Assembly: GCA_017853785.1 (NCBI GenBank)
Contig: JAFMIX010000038.1
Location: forward strand, 1 to 13,364
Reading direction: 5' to 3'
From: Verrucomicrobiales bacterium
GTDB taxonomy: Bacteria; Verrucomicrobiota; Verrucomicrobiia; Limisphaerales; JAFMIX01
DNA length: 13,364 bases
Part shown: positions 1-6,261 of the stretch, one piece after another
How positions within the stretch are numbered: the stretch's first letter is position 1
Layout: every line of letters starts with the position of its first letter
The notes under the pieces: generated by a model
Database searches by the model: none
Told to the model about the DNA's origin: nothing
What the model saw: the letters and a program-made list of their open reading frames with translations, nothing else
Made by a program: the position numbers and the translations under genes

Positions 1-1101
1 GAGGCGACAAAGCGCGGGGCATTTCATTTTGTCAGCAAGCCGTTCAAAATCGCCGGGCTGCAGGTGATGGTGAAGCGTGCGTTGGAACACAAGGAACTCC
101 GGGCCGAAAGCAGCGCACTCCGGGAAATGTTGATGACCGGCAACAGCGGCGGCATGTCCCCCATTTTTCACAGCCAGCCGATGAAGACGGTGGTGCGCAC
201 CATCGAGCGCGTGGCGCAAAGCGATGTTTCCATTCTCATCACCGGCGAGAGCGGCACGGGCAAAGAGGTTATCACGGACCTGATCCACACCTTGAGTCCG
301 CGACGCCGGGGGCCGCTGGTGAAGATCAACTGCGCAGCGCTGCCCCGAGAGTTGATCGAGAGCGAATTGTTCGGCTCGGTGAAGGGCGCCTACACCGGCT
401 CGCACGCCGACCGCGAAGGGTTGTTCCGGCAGGCGGAGGACGGCACGCTGATGTTGGACGAAATCTCCGAGATGCCCATCGATACGCAGAGCAAACTGCT
501 GCGGGTGTTGCAGGAAAAAGAAGTCCGGCCCGTCGGCGGCAAGACGAGTTTCAAGACCAACTGCCGCGTGGTCGCGGCCACGAACCGCCCGACGGACGAC
601 GCCATCAAGACCGGCAAGTTGCGCGAAGATTTGTTCTACCGCATCAGCGCGATCTCCGTGCATCTGCCGCCGTTGCGGGAGCGGCGGGAAGATATTCTGC
701 CATTGGCGGAGTCGTTCCTGAAGCGGTTCGCGAGCCAGGCAAACCGGGTAATCACCGGTTTTACGCCGGCGGCCCGGGAACGGTTGATGGGCTTCGAATG
801 GCCGGGCAATGCGCGGCAGTTGCAGAACGAAGTCCAACGCGCGGTGTTGTTGAGCGAAGGCAGTGCCATCGACGCGGCAGACCTTTCCATCACCTCCTTC
901 AAAGTCGTAGGCCCGGAAGTGAACGCGGGCAGGGAGATGGTCACGAGTGATGTTAATTTCACTCTGCTCGAAGGCGTGGAACGCAACGCCATCGTGCAAA
1001 TGCTGCAGGAGACTTCCGGGAACAAGTTGGAAACCGCCAAGCGGCTCGGCATCGGGCGCCAGACGCTCTATAACAAGATCAAAGCTTACGGTATCGAATA
1101 G
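1..1101 (+). CDS. Sigma-54-dependent response regulator (NtrC family), 5' partial
   Basis: The frame is open from base 1, so the gene enters from the left edge; 366 residues are visible. Residues 1-20 are the end of a receiver domain, with the conserved switch lysine in VSKPF. An AAA+ sigma-54 activator domain follows: Walker A GESGTGKE at about 82-89, the sigma-54 contact loop written GAYTGS at 129-134 (family consensus GAFTGA), Walker B LMLDEIS with Asp153-Glu154, a sensor region RVVAATNRP, and an arginine-finger region DLFYRIS. The last ~40 residues are a Fis-type helix-turn-helix (TAKRLGIGRQTLYNKIKAYG). Known role of the family: after phosphorylation by a histidine kinase it binds enhancers and remodels sigma-54 RNA polymerase. 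The regulon and kinase are not visible. Phe-to-Tyr in the loop occurs naturally in the family; the final Ala-to-Ser is less usual. An internal ATG at 64 is not the true start. Confidence 0.95.
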   Translation, partial: EATKRGAFHFVSKPFKIAGLQVMVKRALEHKELRAESSALREMLMTGNSGGMSPIFHSQPMKTVVRTIERVAQSDVSILITGESGTGKEVITDLIHTLSPRRRGPLVKINCAALPRELIESELFGSVKGAYTGSHADREGLFRQAEDGTLMLDEISEMPIDTQSKLLRVLQEKEVRPVGGKTSFKTNCRVVAATNRPTDDAIKTGKLREDLFYRISAISVHLPPLRERREDILPLAESFLKRFASQANRVITGFTPAARERLMGFEWPGNARQLQNEVQRAVLLSEGSAIDAADLSITSFKVVGPEVNAGREMVTSDVNFTLLEGVERNAIVQMLQETSGNKLETAKRLGIGRQTLYNKIKAYGIE

Positions 1102-1107
1102 GGCAGG

Positions 1108-1175
1108 GGAACGCCGAGCATCGTTCGGCCAGAGCAACCCTATAGTCCGTCAGGCCGAGCGATGCTCGGCGCTCC
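1108..1175. repeat. 23-bp inverted repeat (extragenic palindrome)
   Basis: The left arm 1108-1130 and right arm 1153-1175 are reverse complements at 21 of 23 positions, separated by a 22-base loop. It lies seven bases after the response regulator stop and just before a separate terminator hairpin. There is no T-run after the right arm, so it resembles a REP-type or MITE-like palindrome more than a terminator. The core reads cgccgagcatcg. Confidence 0.8.
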
Positions 1176-1179
1176 AAGC

Positions 1180-1217
1180 AAAAAACTCCATCGCCGTTGC
1201 CGACGTTGGAGTTTTTG
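1180..1217. terminator. Bidirectional intrinsic terminator
   Basis: A ten-base-pair stem, aaaaactcca (1181-1190) against tggagttttt (1207-1216), encloses a 16-base GC-rich loop. The A-run on one side and T-run on the other let it work for both strands. It sits between the convergent response regulator and EF-hand genes, which is where a shared terminator is expected. Confidence 0.75.
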
Positions 1218-1232
1218 ATTTTCGGAGAATGA

Positions 1233-1481
1233 TTACTCGGCTTTTTTCTTTTCGCCGCCTTTGCCGTGGGACTTGCCGAATTTCGCCTTGTCCTCTTCGC
1301 TGATCTTGGCTTTTTCTTCCTTGTCGAGCTTGCCGTCCTTGTTGGTGTCGTATTTTTCCAAAAGTTCCTTTTTTACCCCCTTCGCTTCGCCGGATTTGCC
1401 CTTGTCTCCCTTGGCTTCAGCGGTTTGAGCCACGAGGGCGAGGGCTGCCGTGAGGCAAATGACTGTGAGTAGTTTTTTCAT
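1233..1481 (-). CDS. Small secreted lysine-rich protein with one EF-hand
   Basis: An 82-residue protein. Residues 1-23 form a Sec-type signal peptide (MKKLLTVICLTAALALVAQT, then a likely cut after AEA). The mature part is almost entirely Lys, Glu, Gly and Asp, with one canonical calcium-binding loop at 45-56: Asp45, Asn47, Asp49, Gly50, Leu52, Glu56. One EF-hand suggests binding as a dimer, or a small calcium-binding periplasmic or secreted protein of the type common in Verrucomicrobia and Planctomycetes. The leader 1482-1515 is a T/G-rich simple repeat on the plus strand (A/C-rich in the mRNA) with no Shine-Dalgarno sequence. It is the last gene of the minus-strand run, 96 bases after the TMEM14-like gene, so it may have its own promoter, though none is convincing. 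Specific role unknown. Confidence 0.85.
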   Translation of the reverse strand: MKKLLTVICLTAALALVAQTAEAKGDKGKSGEAKGVKKELLEKYDTNKDGKLDKEEKAKISEEDKAKFGKSHGKGGEKKKAE

Positions 1482-1577
1482 CGTTATTTCGTTGTTTGTT
1501 GTTGTTTGTTTGTTGGCCGACTGCCAGTTGTAACTCCAGACGCAGGTGTTTTCAGGGTGGTTACAGGAATGTTTGCT

Positions 1578-1880
1578 TCAGAAATTGATGTTCCGCAGCG
1601 CCAGCGCGGCGATGGTCACGGCAAGCATCAGACCGGCGGGCATGAACTTCTTGGTCTTGGCGAGCCGCACGGCGAACACGACGAGCAGCGCGGCCATGAG
1701 GATGTTGGCAAGGTTCTTCCGAAAGCCCACTTCAAACACTCCCGATACGGCGCACAGCACCAGCGCGGCGGCGAACGCGGCGGACATGATGAGGGAGACA
1801 GGGCTTTTGGCTTTCAGAAAACCAATGAGGCCACCGACCAGCAGCAGCACGATGTAGATCCAGAGCACAGTGTTTTGCAT
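1578..1880 (-). CDS. TMEM14-family (UPF0136) small membrane protein
   Basis: A 100-residue, very hydrophobic protein with four likely membrane helices, at about 5-22, 28-46, 56-74 and 79-94. Glycine-rich turns (VGGLIGFLKAKSPVSLI), the basic loop RLAKTKKFMPAG and the Asn-rich C-terminus match TMEM14/UPF0136, a family found in eukaryotic organelles and in cyanobacteria, Chlamydiae and Verrucomicrobia. The eukaryotic members are linked to fatty-acid or porphyrin transport in mitochondria and chloroplasts; no bacterial substrate can be inferred here. The start ATG lies only 15 bases after the stop of the upstream CPXCG gene, so the two are probably co-transcribed. No Shine-Dalgarno sequence is seen at normal spacing. 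Confidence 0.85.
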   Translation of the reverse strand: MQNTVLWIYIVLLLVGGLIGFLKAKSPVSLIMSAAFAAALVLCAVSGVFEVGFRKNLANILMAALLVVFAVRLAKTKKFMPAGLMLAVTIAALALRNINF

Positions 1881-1895
1881 GGCGGCGAGATTGCC

Positions 1896-2075
1896 TCAGC
1901 CGGCGGCGATGTCCAAGCTCAGAATTTCTCCAATTTCACACTCCACGGTCACTTCGAGCGGCCGGCAGCAGACTTCGCAATCGGTGGTGAATCGCTGGTG
2001 CGGCGTGGCCGTATCAATGACCAGCTCAAAGTGCTGCCCGCAATATGGACATGCGATGGTTTCAGCGGCTTCCAT
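1896..2075 (-). CDS. CPXCG-motif cysteine-rich protein (zinc-ribbon-like)
   Basis: A 59-residue gene found by reading the minus strand between the TMEM14-like gene and serS. The protein begins MEAAETIACPYCGQHFEL, carries DCEVCCRPLEVTV in the middle and ends SLDIAAG. Cys9-Cys12 and Cys33-Cys36 (with Cys37) form the paired knuckles of the CPXCG/CPXG family, small uncharacterised bacterial proteins of about 60 residues thought to bind zinc. Length and the C-P-x-C-G plus D-C-x-V-C-C-R-P signature fit well. It is the first gene of a two-gene operon with the TMEM14-like gene. Its promoter faces that of serS, in a divergent intergenic space of only 88 bases. Function in the cell is unknown. Confidence 0.9.
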   Translation of the reverse strand: MEAAETIACPYCGQHFELVIDTATPHQRFTTDCEVCCRPLEVTVECEIGEILSLDIAAG

Positions 2076-2081
2076 ACGCGC

Positions 2082-2109
2082 AGCGTATCCGGCGGCAGCA
2101 GGCTGTCAA
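2082..2109 (-). promoter_or_regulatory. Putative sigma-70-type promoter of the CPXCG operon
   Basis: On the minus strand a perfect -35 TTGACA (plus-strand 2104-2109) is followed after 16 bases by TACGCT (plus-strand 2082-2087, 3 of 6 to TATAAT). The start ATG begins seven bases beyond the -10, so transcription would start on or next to the initiator codon. The -10 is weak, so this is tentative. Confidence 0.4.
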
Positions 2110-2129
2110 AGGACGAAGTTCAATCCCGC

Positions 2130-2157
2130 TTGCCCCGGCTCGCTGCGTTCCTATAAT
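2130..2157 (+). promoter_or_regulatory. Putative sigma-70-type promoter of serS (leaderless)
   Basis: TTGCCC at 2130-2135 (4 of 6 to the -35 consensus), a 16-base spacer, and a perfect TATAAT at 2152-2157. The usual start distance of about seven bases after the -10 falls on the GTG at 2164, which homology identifies as the serS initiator. The serS mRNA is therefore predicted to have no, or almost no, 5' leader. Confidence 0.6.
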
Positions 2158-2163
2158 TCGCGC

Positions 2164-3468
2164 GTGCTCGACATCAAACTGATTCGTGAAAAGACCGATT
2201 TTGTCCGCCAGCGGCTGGCCACCCGCAATGCCGGGGATGAACAGGCGATCGGGGAAATCCTCCAGGCGGACGAACTCCGGCGACAGGCGTTGGGCGAAGT
2301 GGAGACGCTGAAAGCCGCGCGCAACCGCGTGTCGAAGGAAATCGGTGCGTTGTTGGGACAAAAAAAACTTGCCGAGGCCGAAGCCAAGAAGGCGGAGACG
2401 CGGGACCTCGGAGACAAGATCGCCGCGCTGGACAAGCAGGCTGCAGAGGCAGAGACTCGTCGCGATGAACTGATGCTGCGGCTGCCGAATCTGCCGCATG
2501 AATCCGTGGTTCTGGGCAAATCGGCGGCGGACAATCCGGTGGTGCGGGTTCACGGAACAAAAGCGGAGTTCGCCTTCAAACCCAAGTCCCATGTGGAATT
2601 GTGCGATTCGCTGAAGCTGGTGGATTTTGCGCGGGCGGCGAAACTTTCGGGTAGCGGTTTTCTGCTCTACACAAACTGGGGTGCACGCTTGGAGCGGGCG
2701 CTGATCCAGTTTCTGCTCGATTTGCACGTTACGCACCATGGTTACACGGAGGTCTCGCCACCGTTCATGGTGGGCGAGCATTGCCTCGTGGGCGTGGGCC
2801 AGTTTCCCAAGTTTAAGGATCAATACTACGGCGTGGCTGAAGGCGATGATGTGAAGCAGTTGGGCAAACTTTACCTGATTCCGACCGCCGAAACACCGGT
2901 GGCGAACATCCATCGCGAAGAAATATTGCCGGAGAAACAGTTGCCCATCAATTATTGCGCCTACACGCCGTGTTTCCGCGGGGAGGCGGGCGCGGCGGGC
3001 GTGGGCACGCGTGGCATGATCCGCGTGCACCAATTCGACAAGGTGGAACTCATCAAGATCGTTAAGCCCGAAGCTGGTTATGCTGAACATGAAAAGATGC
3101 TGGCGGATGCGGAGCGCGTGCTGCAATTGTTAGAGTTGCATTATCACATCGTGCAGCTTTGCACCGGCGACATGGGTTTTGGCAGCGCGAAGACCTATGA
3201 CATCGAAGTCTGGGCGCCAGGGCAGGGGAGCTATCTGGAGGTTTCAAGCGTGTCGAACTGTGAAGATTTCCAATCGCGTCGGATGAACCTGCGTTACAAA
3301 ACGGAGGCGGGCGAGAACCGGTTTCCCCACATTTTGAACGGCAGCGGGGTGGCGTTGGCGCGGTTGTTCGTGGCGCTGCTGGAAACACACCAACAGGCGG
3401 ATGGTTCGATCAGAATTCCCGCACCGCTCCAGCCATATCTGAAGACCGACTGTATCAAAGCACCATGA
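2164..3468 (+). CDS. serS: Seryl-tRNA synthetase
   Basis: Charges tRNA-Ser (and tRNA-Sec where present) with serine in the cytoplasm; class II synthetase of 434 residues, normal for bacterial SerRS. Residues 1-~105 form the charged N-terminal coiled-coil arm that holds the tRNA long arm. The catalytic core shows the serine-binding TAETP at 241-245, motif 2 (CFRGEAGAAGVGTRG from about 270, running into HQFDKVEL) and motif 3 (NGSGVALARL from 392, with its arginine). The GTG at 2164 is chosen because SerRS proteins begin M-L-D-I-K-L-I-R; the open frame continues upstream but runs antisense through the CPXCG gene. There is no Shine-Dalgarno sequence, and a TATAAT sits just upstream. The stop overlaps the glgA start as ATGA, implying translational coupling. 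Confidence 0.97.
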   Translation: MLDIKLIREKTDFVRQRLATRNAGDEQAIGEILQADELRRQALGEVETLKAARNRVSKEIGALLGQKKLAEAEAKKAETRDLGDKIAALDKQAAEAETRRDELMLRLPNLPHESVVLGKSAADNPVVRVHGTKAEFAFKPKSHVELCDSLKLVDFARAAKLSGSGFLLYTNWGARLERALIQFLLDLHVTHHGYTEVSPPFMVGEHCLVGVGQFPKFKDQYYGVAEGDDVKQLGKLYLIPTAETPVANIHREEILPEKQLPINYCAYTPCFRGEAGAAGVGTRGMIRVHQFDKVELIKIVKPEAGYAEHEKMLADAERVLQLLELHYHIVQLCTGDMGFGSAKTYDIEVWAPGQGSYLEVSSVSNCEDFQSRRMNLRYKTEAGENRFPHILNGSGVALARLFVALLETHQQADGSIRIPAPLQPYLKTDCIKAP

Positions 3469-4919
3469 AAATCCTGCTCGCGAGCAGCGAAGTCCACCCG
3501 TTTTCCAAGACTGGAGGATTGGCGGACATGGTCGGCGCGCTCGCGAAAACTCTGGCCGGCTTCGGCCACCGCGTGGGGCTCGTGACGCCGCTGTACTCCG
3601 GCTTGCGTGAAAAATTTCACAAAATCAAGAAACTGAATTGGGATATCAATTTGCCGCTCGGCCCGGGGCAGGTGGCCGCGGAAGTCTGGACGCTCTCTGT
3701 TTCAGCCCGACTGACGATTTATTTCATCCGGCAACCGGATTTTTTTGAGCGTCCCGGTTTGTATCAGGAGGCGGGACGGGATTATCCAGATAACGCTGCT
3801 CGGTTTGTATTCTTCTCCAAATGCGTCGCCCAGCTCGCGCGGTATCTGCCCTGGAAACCGGAACTGGTTCATGTCCACGACTGGCAGGCGGCGCTGGTGC
3901 CGCTGTTCGTCCGCCACCAGAGCCTGAGCGATGGCTGGCATCGGGTGCCGCATACCTGTCTGACCATCCATAATCTTGCTTATCAGGGAAATTTTCCCGC
4001 CAGCGCATTTGAACTGACCAATTTGCCCGCAGGCTATTTCAACCCGAAAGGAGTTGAATTCTTCAACCATCTGAATTGCTTGAAGGCAGGAATTGTTTTT
4101 TCCGATATCATCACAACCGTTAGCCCGAGGTATGCGCGGGAGATAATGACGGGACAGTTCGGCTGCGGACTGGAAGGCATCCTGCAGCAGCGCCGCGAAT
4201 CTGTCTTTGGCATCCTGAACGGCGTTGATTATTCCGAATGGAGAACCACCCGGAATTCATTTTTGCGGCATCCGTTTTCAGCTAAACGGATTTCGGGTAA
4301 ATTGAGCGGAAAGCTGGCGTTGCAAAAAGAAATGGGACTGCCGGTGAACGCCAAAATACCGCTGTTCGCGACCGTCAGCCGGTTGGCTGATCAAAAGGGT
4401 GTGGATATTTTACTCGGCGCTTTGGAAGAGATGCTTGGCAACGAGATGCAATTCATCCTCTTAGGCAACGGCTCACCATTTTTTGAGAATGCCTACCGGG
4501 ATCTGGCGCGGCGCTATCCGGATAAGGTTGGCGTGCGGATTGGGTTCGACCAGGGATTATCGCATCGGATTGAGGCGGGCAGCGACTTTTTCCTGATGCC
4601 TTCGCTGTATGAGCCATGCGGCCTGAACCAGATGTATAGCCAACGCTACGGCACCATCCCGGTGGTCCGGACTACCGGAGGGTTGGACGACTCGGTGGTA
4701 GATGATTCGGAAGATCCCGCCAAGGCTACGGGTATCAAATTCGCCGAATATTCAGCGCCAGCCTTGGCCCGCGCCATCCGGCGGGCGTTGAACCTGTTTC
4801 AAGACCCACCAAGATTCAGGGCCTATCGAATCAATGGGATGAAAGCTGACTTCTCTTGGAGGCGAACCGGGGAGCATTATCTAAGAGCCTACGAACAAGC
4901 CCAGGCACAATTGACTTAA
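3465..4919 (+). CDS. glgA: Glycogen synthase (ADP-glucose type, GT5)
   Basis: Adds glucose from ADP-glucose to the non-reducing end of alpha-1,4-glucan in glycogen synthesis. The 484-residue length matches bacterial GlgA. The N-terminal GT5 domain has the nucleotide-sugar-binding KTGGL with Lys15, followed by LADMVGAL, a HVHDWQAA motif, and GCGLEGIL in the central part. The C-terminal GT-B domain has SRLADQKGVDIL, the acid stretch SLYEPCGLNQMYSQRYG containing Glu383, and TTGGLDDSV. All expected motifs are intact. The start overlaps serS by four bases (ATGA), with no separate ribosome-binding site visible, so expression probably depends on serS translation. Other glg genes (glgB, glgC, glgP) are not in the window. 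No intrinsic terminator is evident in the AT-rich 112-base space before the convergent lepB. Confidence 0.96.
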   Translation: MKILLASSEVHPFSKTGGLADMVGALAKTLAGFGHRVGLVTPLYSGLREKFHKIKKLNWDINLPLGPGQVAAEVWTLSVSARLTIYFIRQPDFFERPGLYQEAGRDYPDNAARFVFFSKCVAQLARYLPWKPELVHVHDWQAALVPLFVRHQSLSDGWHRVPHTCLTIHNLAYQGNFPASAFELTNLPAGYFNPKGVEFFNHLNCLKAGIVFSDIITTVSPRYAREIMTGQFGCGLEGILQQRRESVFGILNGVDYSEWRTTRNSFLRHPFSAKRISGKLSGKLALQKEMGLPVNAKIPLFATVSRLADQKGVDILLGALEEMLGNEMQFILLGNGSPFFENAYRDLARRYPDKVGVRIGFDQGLSHRIEAGSDFFLMPSLYEPCGLNQMYSQRYGTIPVVRTTGGLDDSVVDDSEDPAKATGIKFAEYSAPALARAIRRALNLFQDPPRFRAYRINGMKADFSWRRTGEHYLRAYEQAQAQLT

Positions 4920-5031
4920 GCCAAGCGGCCAAGTTCGTCATTTTTACAGCCACTTGAAAAAATAGCATAACATACATTGTGCATATATAATATAATCCAG
5001 CAACTCAACCTATTGTCTGCTAGTCAATTGG

Positions 5032-6258
5032 TCAGCGATACCCGAACCCGAAGCGTTTGCTGATGGGCCAATAAATAAATGAAGACTTGCCAATTACGAG
5101 GTCGCGCGGGAAATCTCCCCAGTAGCGGGAGTCGGAACTGTTCAATGTATTGTCGCCGAGCACGTAGTAATGCCCTGGTTGGATGCGATGTTCGCCGCCG
5201 GGCTGCAAACCCTCCAGCATGGCGTGCCCGTAATGGTGATTCTCCAGATACGGCAAAACCTTGGCGTCCTTGGGCGGATGGGAGAACGAATAGAGTTCTT
5301 CAAAGTTTTTTGTACTCGCGGACAGGTCGCGACCGTTAACCGCCAGGTGACCTACCGGTACGATGACAACCTCTTCGGTGCGGCCCTTCAGAGCCAGTTC
5401 GAAATCCCGCCGTAACTCCAGCCGTTCGCCGCCCAAGCCGACCAGCCGCTTGATGTAATAAGTGTTCTGCTCGCCCAGCCGCGTGATGCCTTTGGTCTTG
5501 AACACGATAATGTCGCCGCGCTCGGGATGAACAAAATTATACTTCACGCGGTTGACGAACAAATGATCGCCCGCAGTCACCTTGAGCTTGAACAAATCTT
5601 CGCCCCGGCGGAAAGCGCGGTCGGCCAATTCGCCCGTGCGGGAAACCAGTCCGCCGCGCACAAAGAGGTCATCCACCGGAAACCAAATCGTCTGCCACGC
5701 GCCAGCGAACAGATATTCCTGCTTCAGATTGAAGAGCAGAAACTTTACCGGCGACTTGACCGCCTGCAACCGGCCGTCAGCGGGTGCAGTCTCGTGAAAG
5801 TATGAAACGCCGTTGCACCAATACTCGCCAAATCGCGCGAGGCGTCCGGGAATCTTGACGTCCGGCTTCGCGCCCAGATTCTCATGCGTGATGCCGTAGA
5901 GCGTCGGCTGCATCGAACCGGTCGGGATTTTGAATGGCTGAATGAAAAATGTGCGGATCGCCATCGCCACACCGAGCGCCACCAGCAGCACTTCGATAAT
6001 CTCCCGCCAAGCCGCATGCGGGTAGGGGCGCAACCACCGGTTTGCCGTCTGCTCCAATTTCCCCATCTGCTCCTGCAATGCCACCTTGCCCGCCCCCTGC
6101 TCTATCGTTCCGCGCAATTCATCAAGCGCCTGCTCCACTGCCGCCACCGCCGCGGCAGGCAACGCATCCCGCTGCGCAGCGAGCAGCTTGCTGACGTGCT
6201 GCCGCATGGTTGACGCCTGCCGCACTGTCCGGGAAATCAGCCATCGCACAATCATCAT
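5032..6258 (-). CDS. lepB: Signal peptidase I
   Basis: Membrane-bound Ser/Lys protease (S26) that cuts signal peptides from exported proteins. It has 408 residues. The first ~85 are a charged, probably helical extension (AVEQALDELRG, EQMGKLEQTANRW). One membrane helix follows at about 86-104 (EVLLVALGVAMA), then box B IPTGSMQPTL with nucleophile Ser115, box D YYIKRLVGLGGE with general base Lys270, and box E LGDNTLNSSDSRYWG. About 150 residues separate Ser and Lys, more than in many homologues because of an insert around 130-225. It starts three bases after the lepA stop, so the two are almost certainly one operon and translationally linked. Two adjacent ATG codons are possible starts; the first is given. 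It supplies the peptidase expected to process the EF-hand and beta-helix proteins in this window. Confidence 0.95.
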   Translation of the reverse strand: MMIVRWLISRTVRQASTMRQHVSKLLAAQRDALPAAAVAAVEQALDELRGTIEQGAGKVALQEQMGKLEQTANRWLRPYPHAAWREIIEVLLVALGVAMAIRTFFIQPFKIPTGSMQPTLYGITHENLGAKPDVKIPGRLARFGEYWCNGVSYFHETAPADGRLQAVKSPVKFLLFNLKQEYLFAGAWQTIWFPVDDLFVRGGLVSRTGELADRAFRRGEDLFKLKVTAGDHLFVNRVKYNFVHPERGDIIVFKTKGITRLGEQNTYYIKRLVGLGGERLELRRDFELALKGRTEEVVIVPVGHLAVNGRDLSASTKNFEELYSFSHPPKDAKVLPYLENHHYGHAMLEGLQPGGEHRIQPGHYYVLGDNTLNSSDSRYWGDFPRDLVIGKSSFIYWPISKRFGFGYR

Positions 6259-6261
6259 AAA

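Noticed and set aside
1486..1515. ttgtttg simple repeat upstream of the EF-hand gene
   Set aside because: Short, A/C-rich in the mRNA, with no clear promoter or structure; noted only as part of the leader.
1506..2156. Plus-strand open frames over the TMEM14-like and CPXCG genes
   Set aside because: Low-complexity His/Gly-rich translation; the opposite strand carries two recognisable families.
2062..3126. Minus-strand 354-codon open frame opposite serS
   Set aside because: Antisense shadow of serS with no family features; it also overlaps the true CPXCG start.
4954..4996. TTGAAA and overlapping TATAAT motifs at 4986-4996
   Set aside because: Spacing is wrong (26 bases), and the gap lies between convergent glgA and lepB with no plus-strand gene downstream; probably chance in AT-rich DNA.
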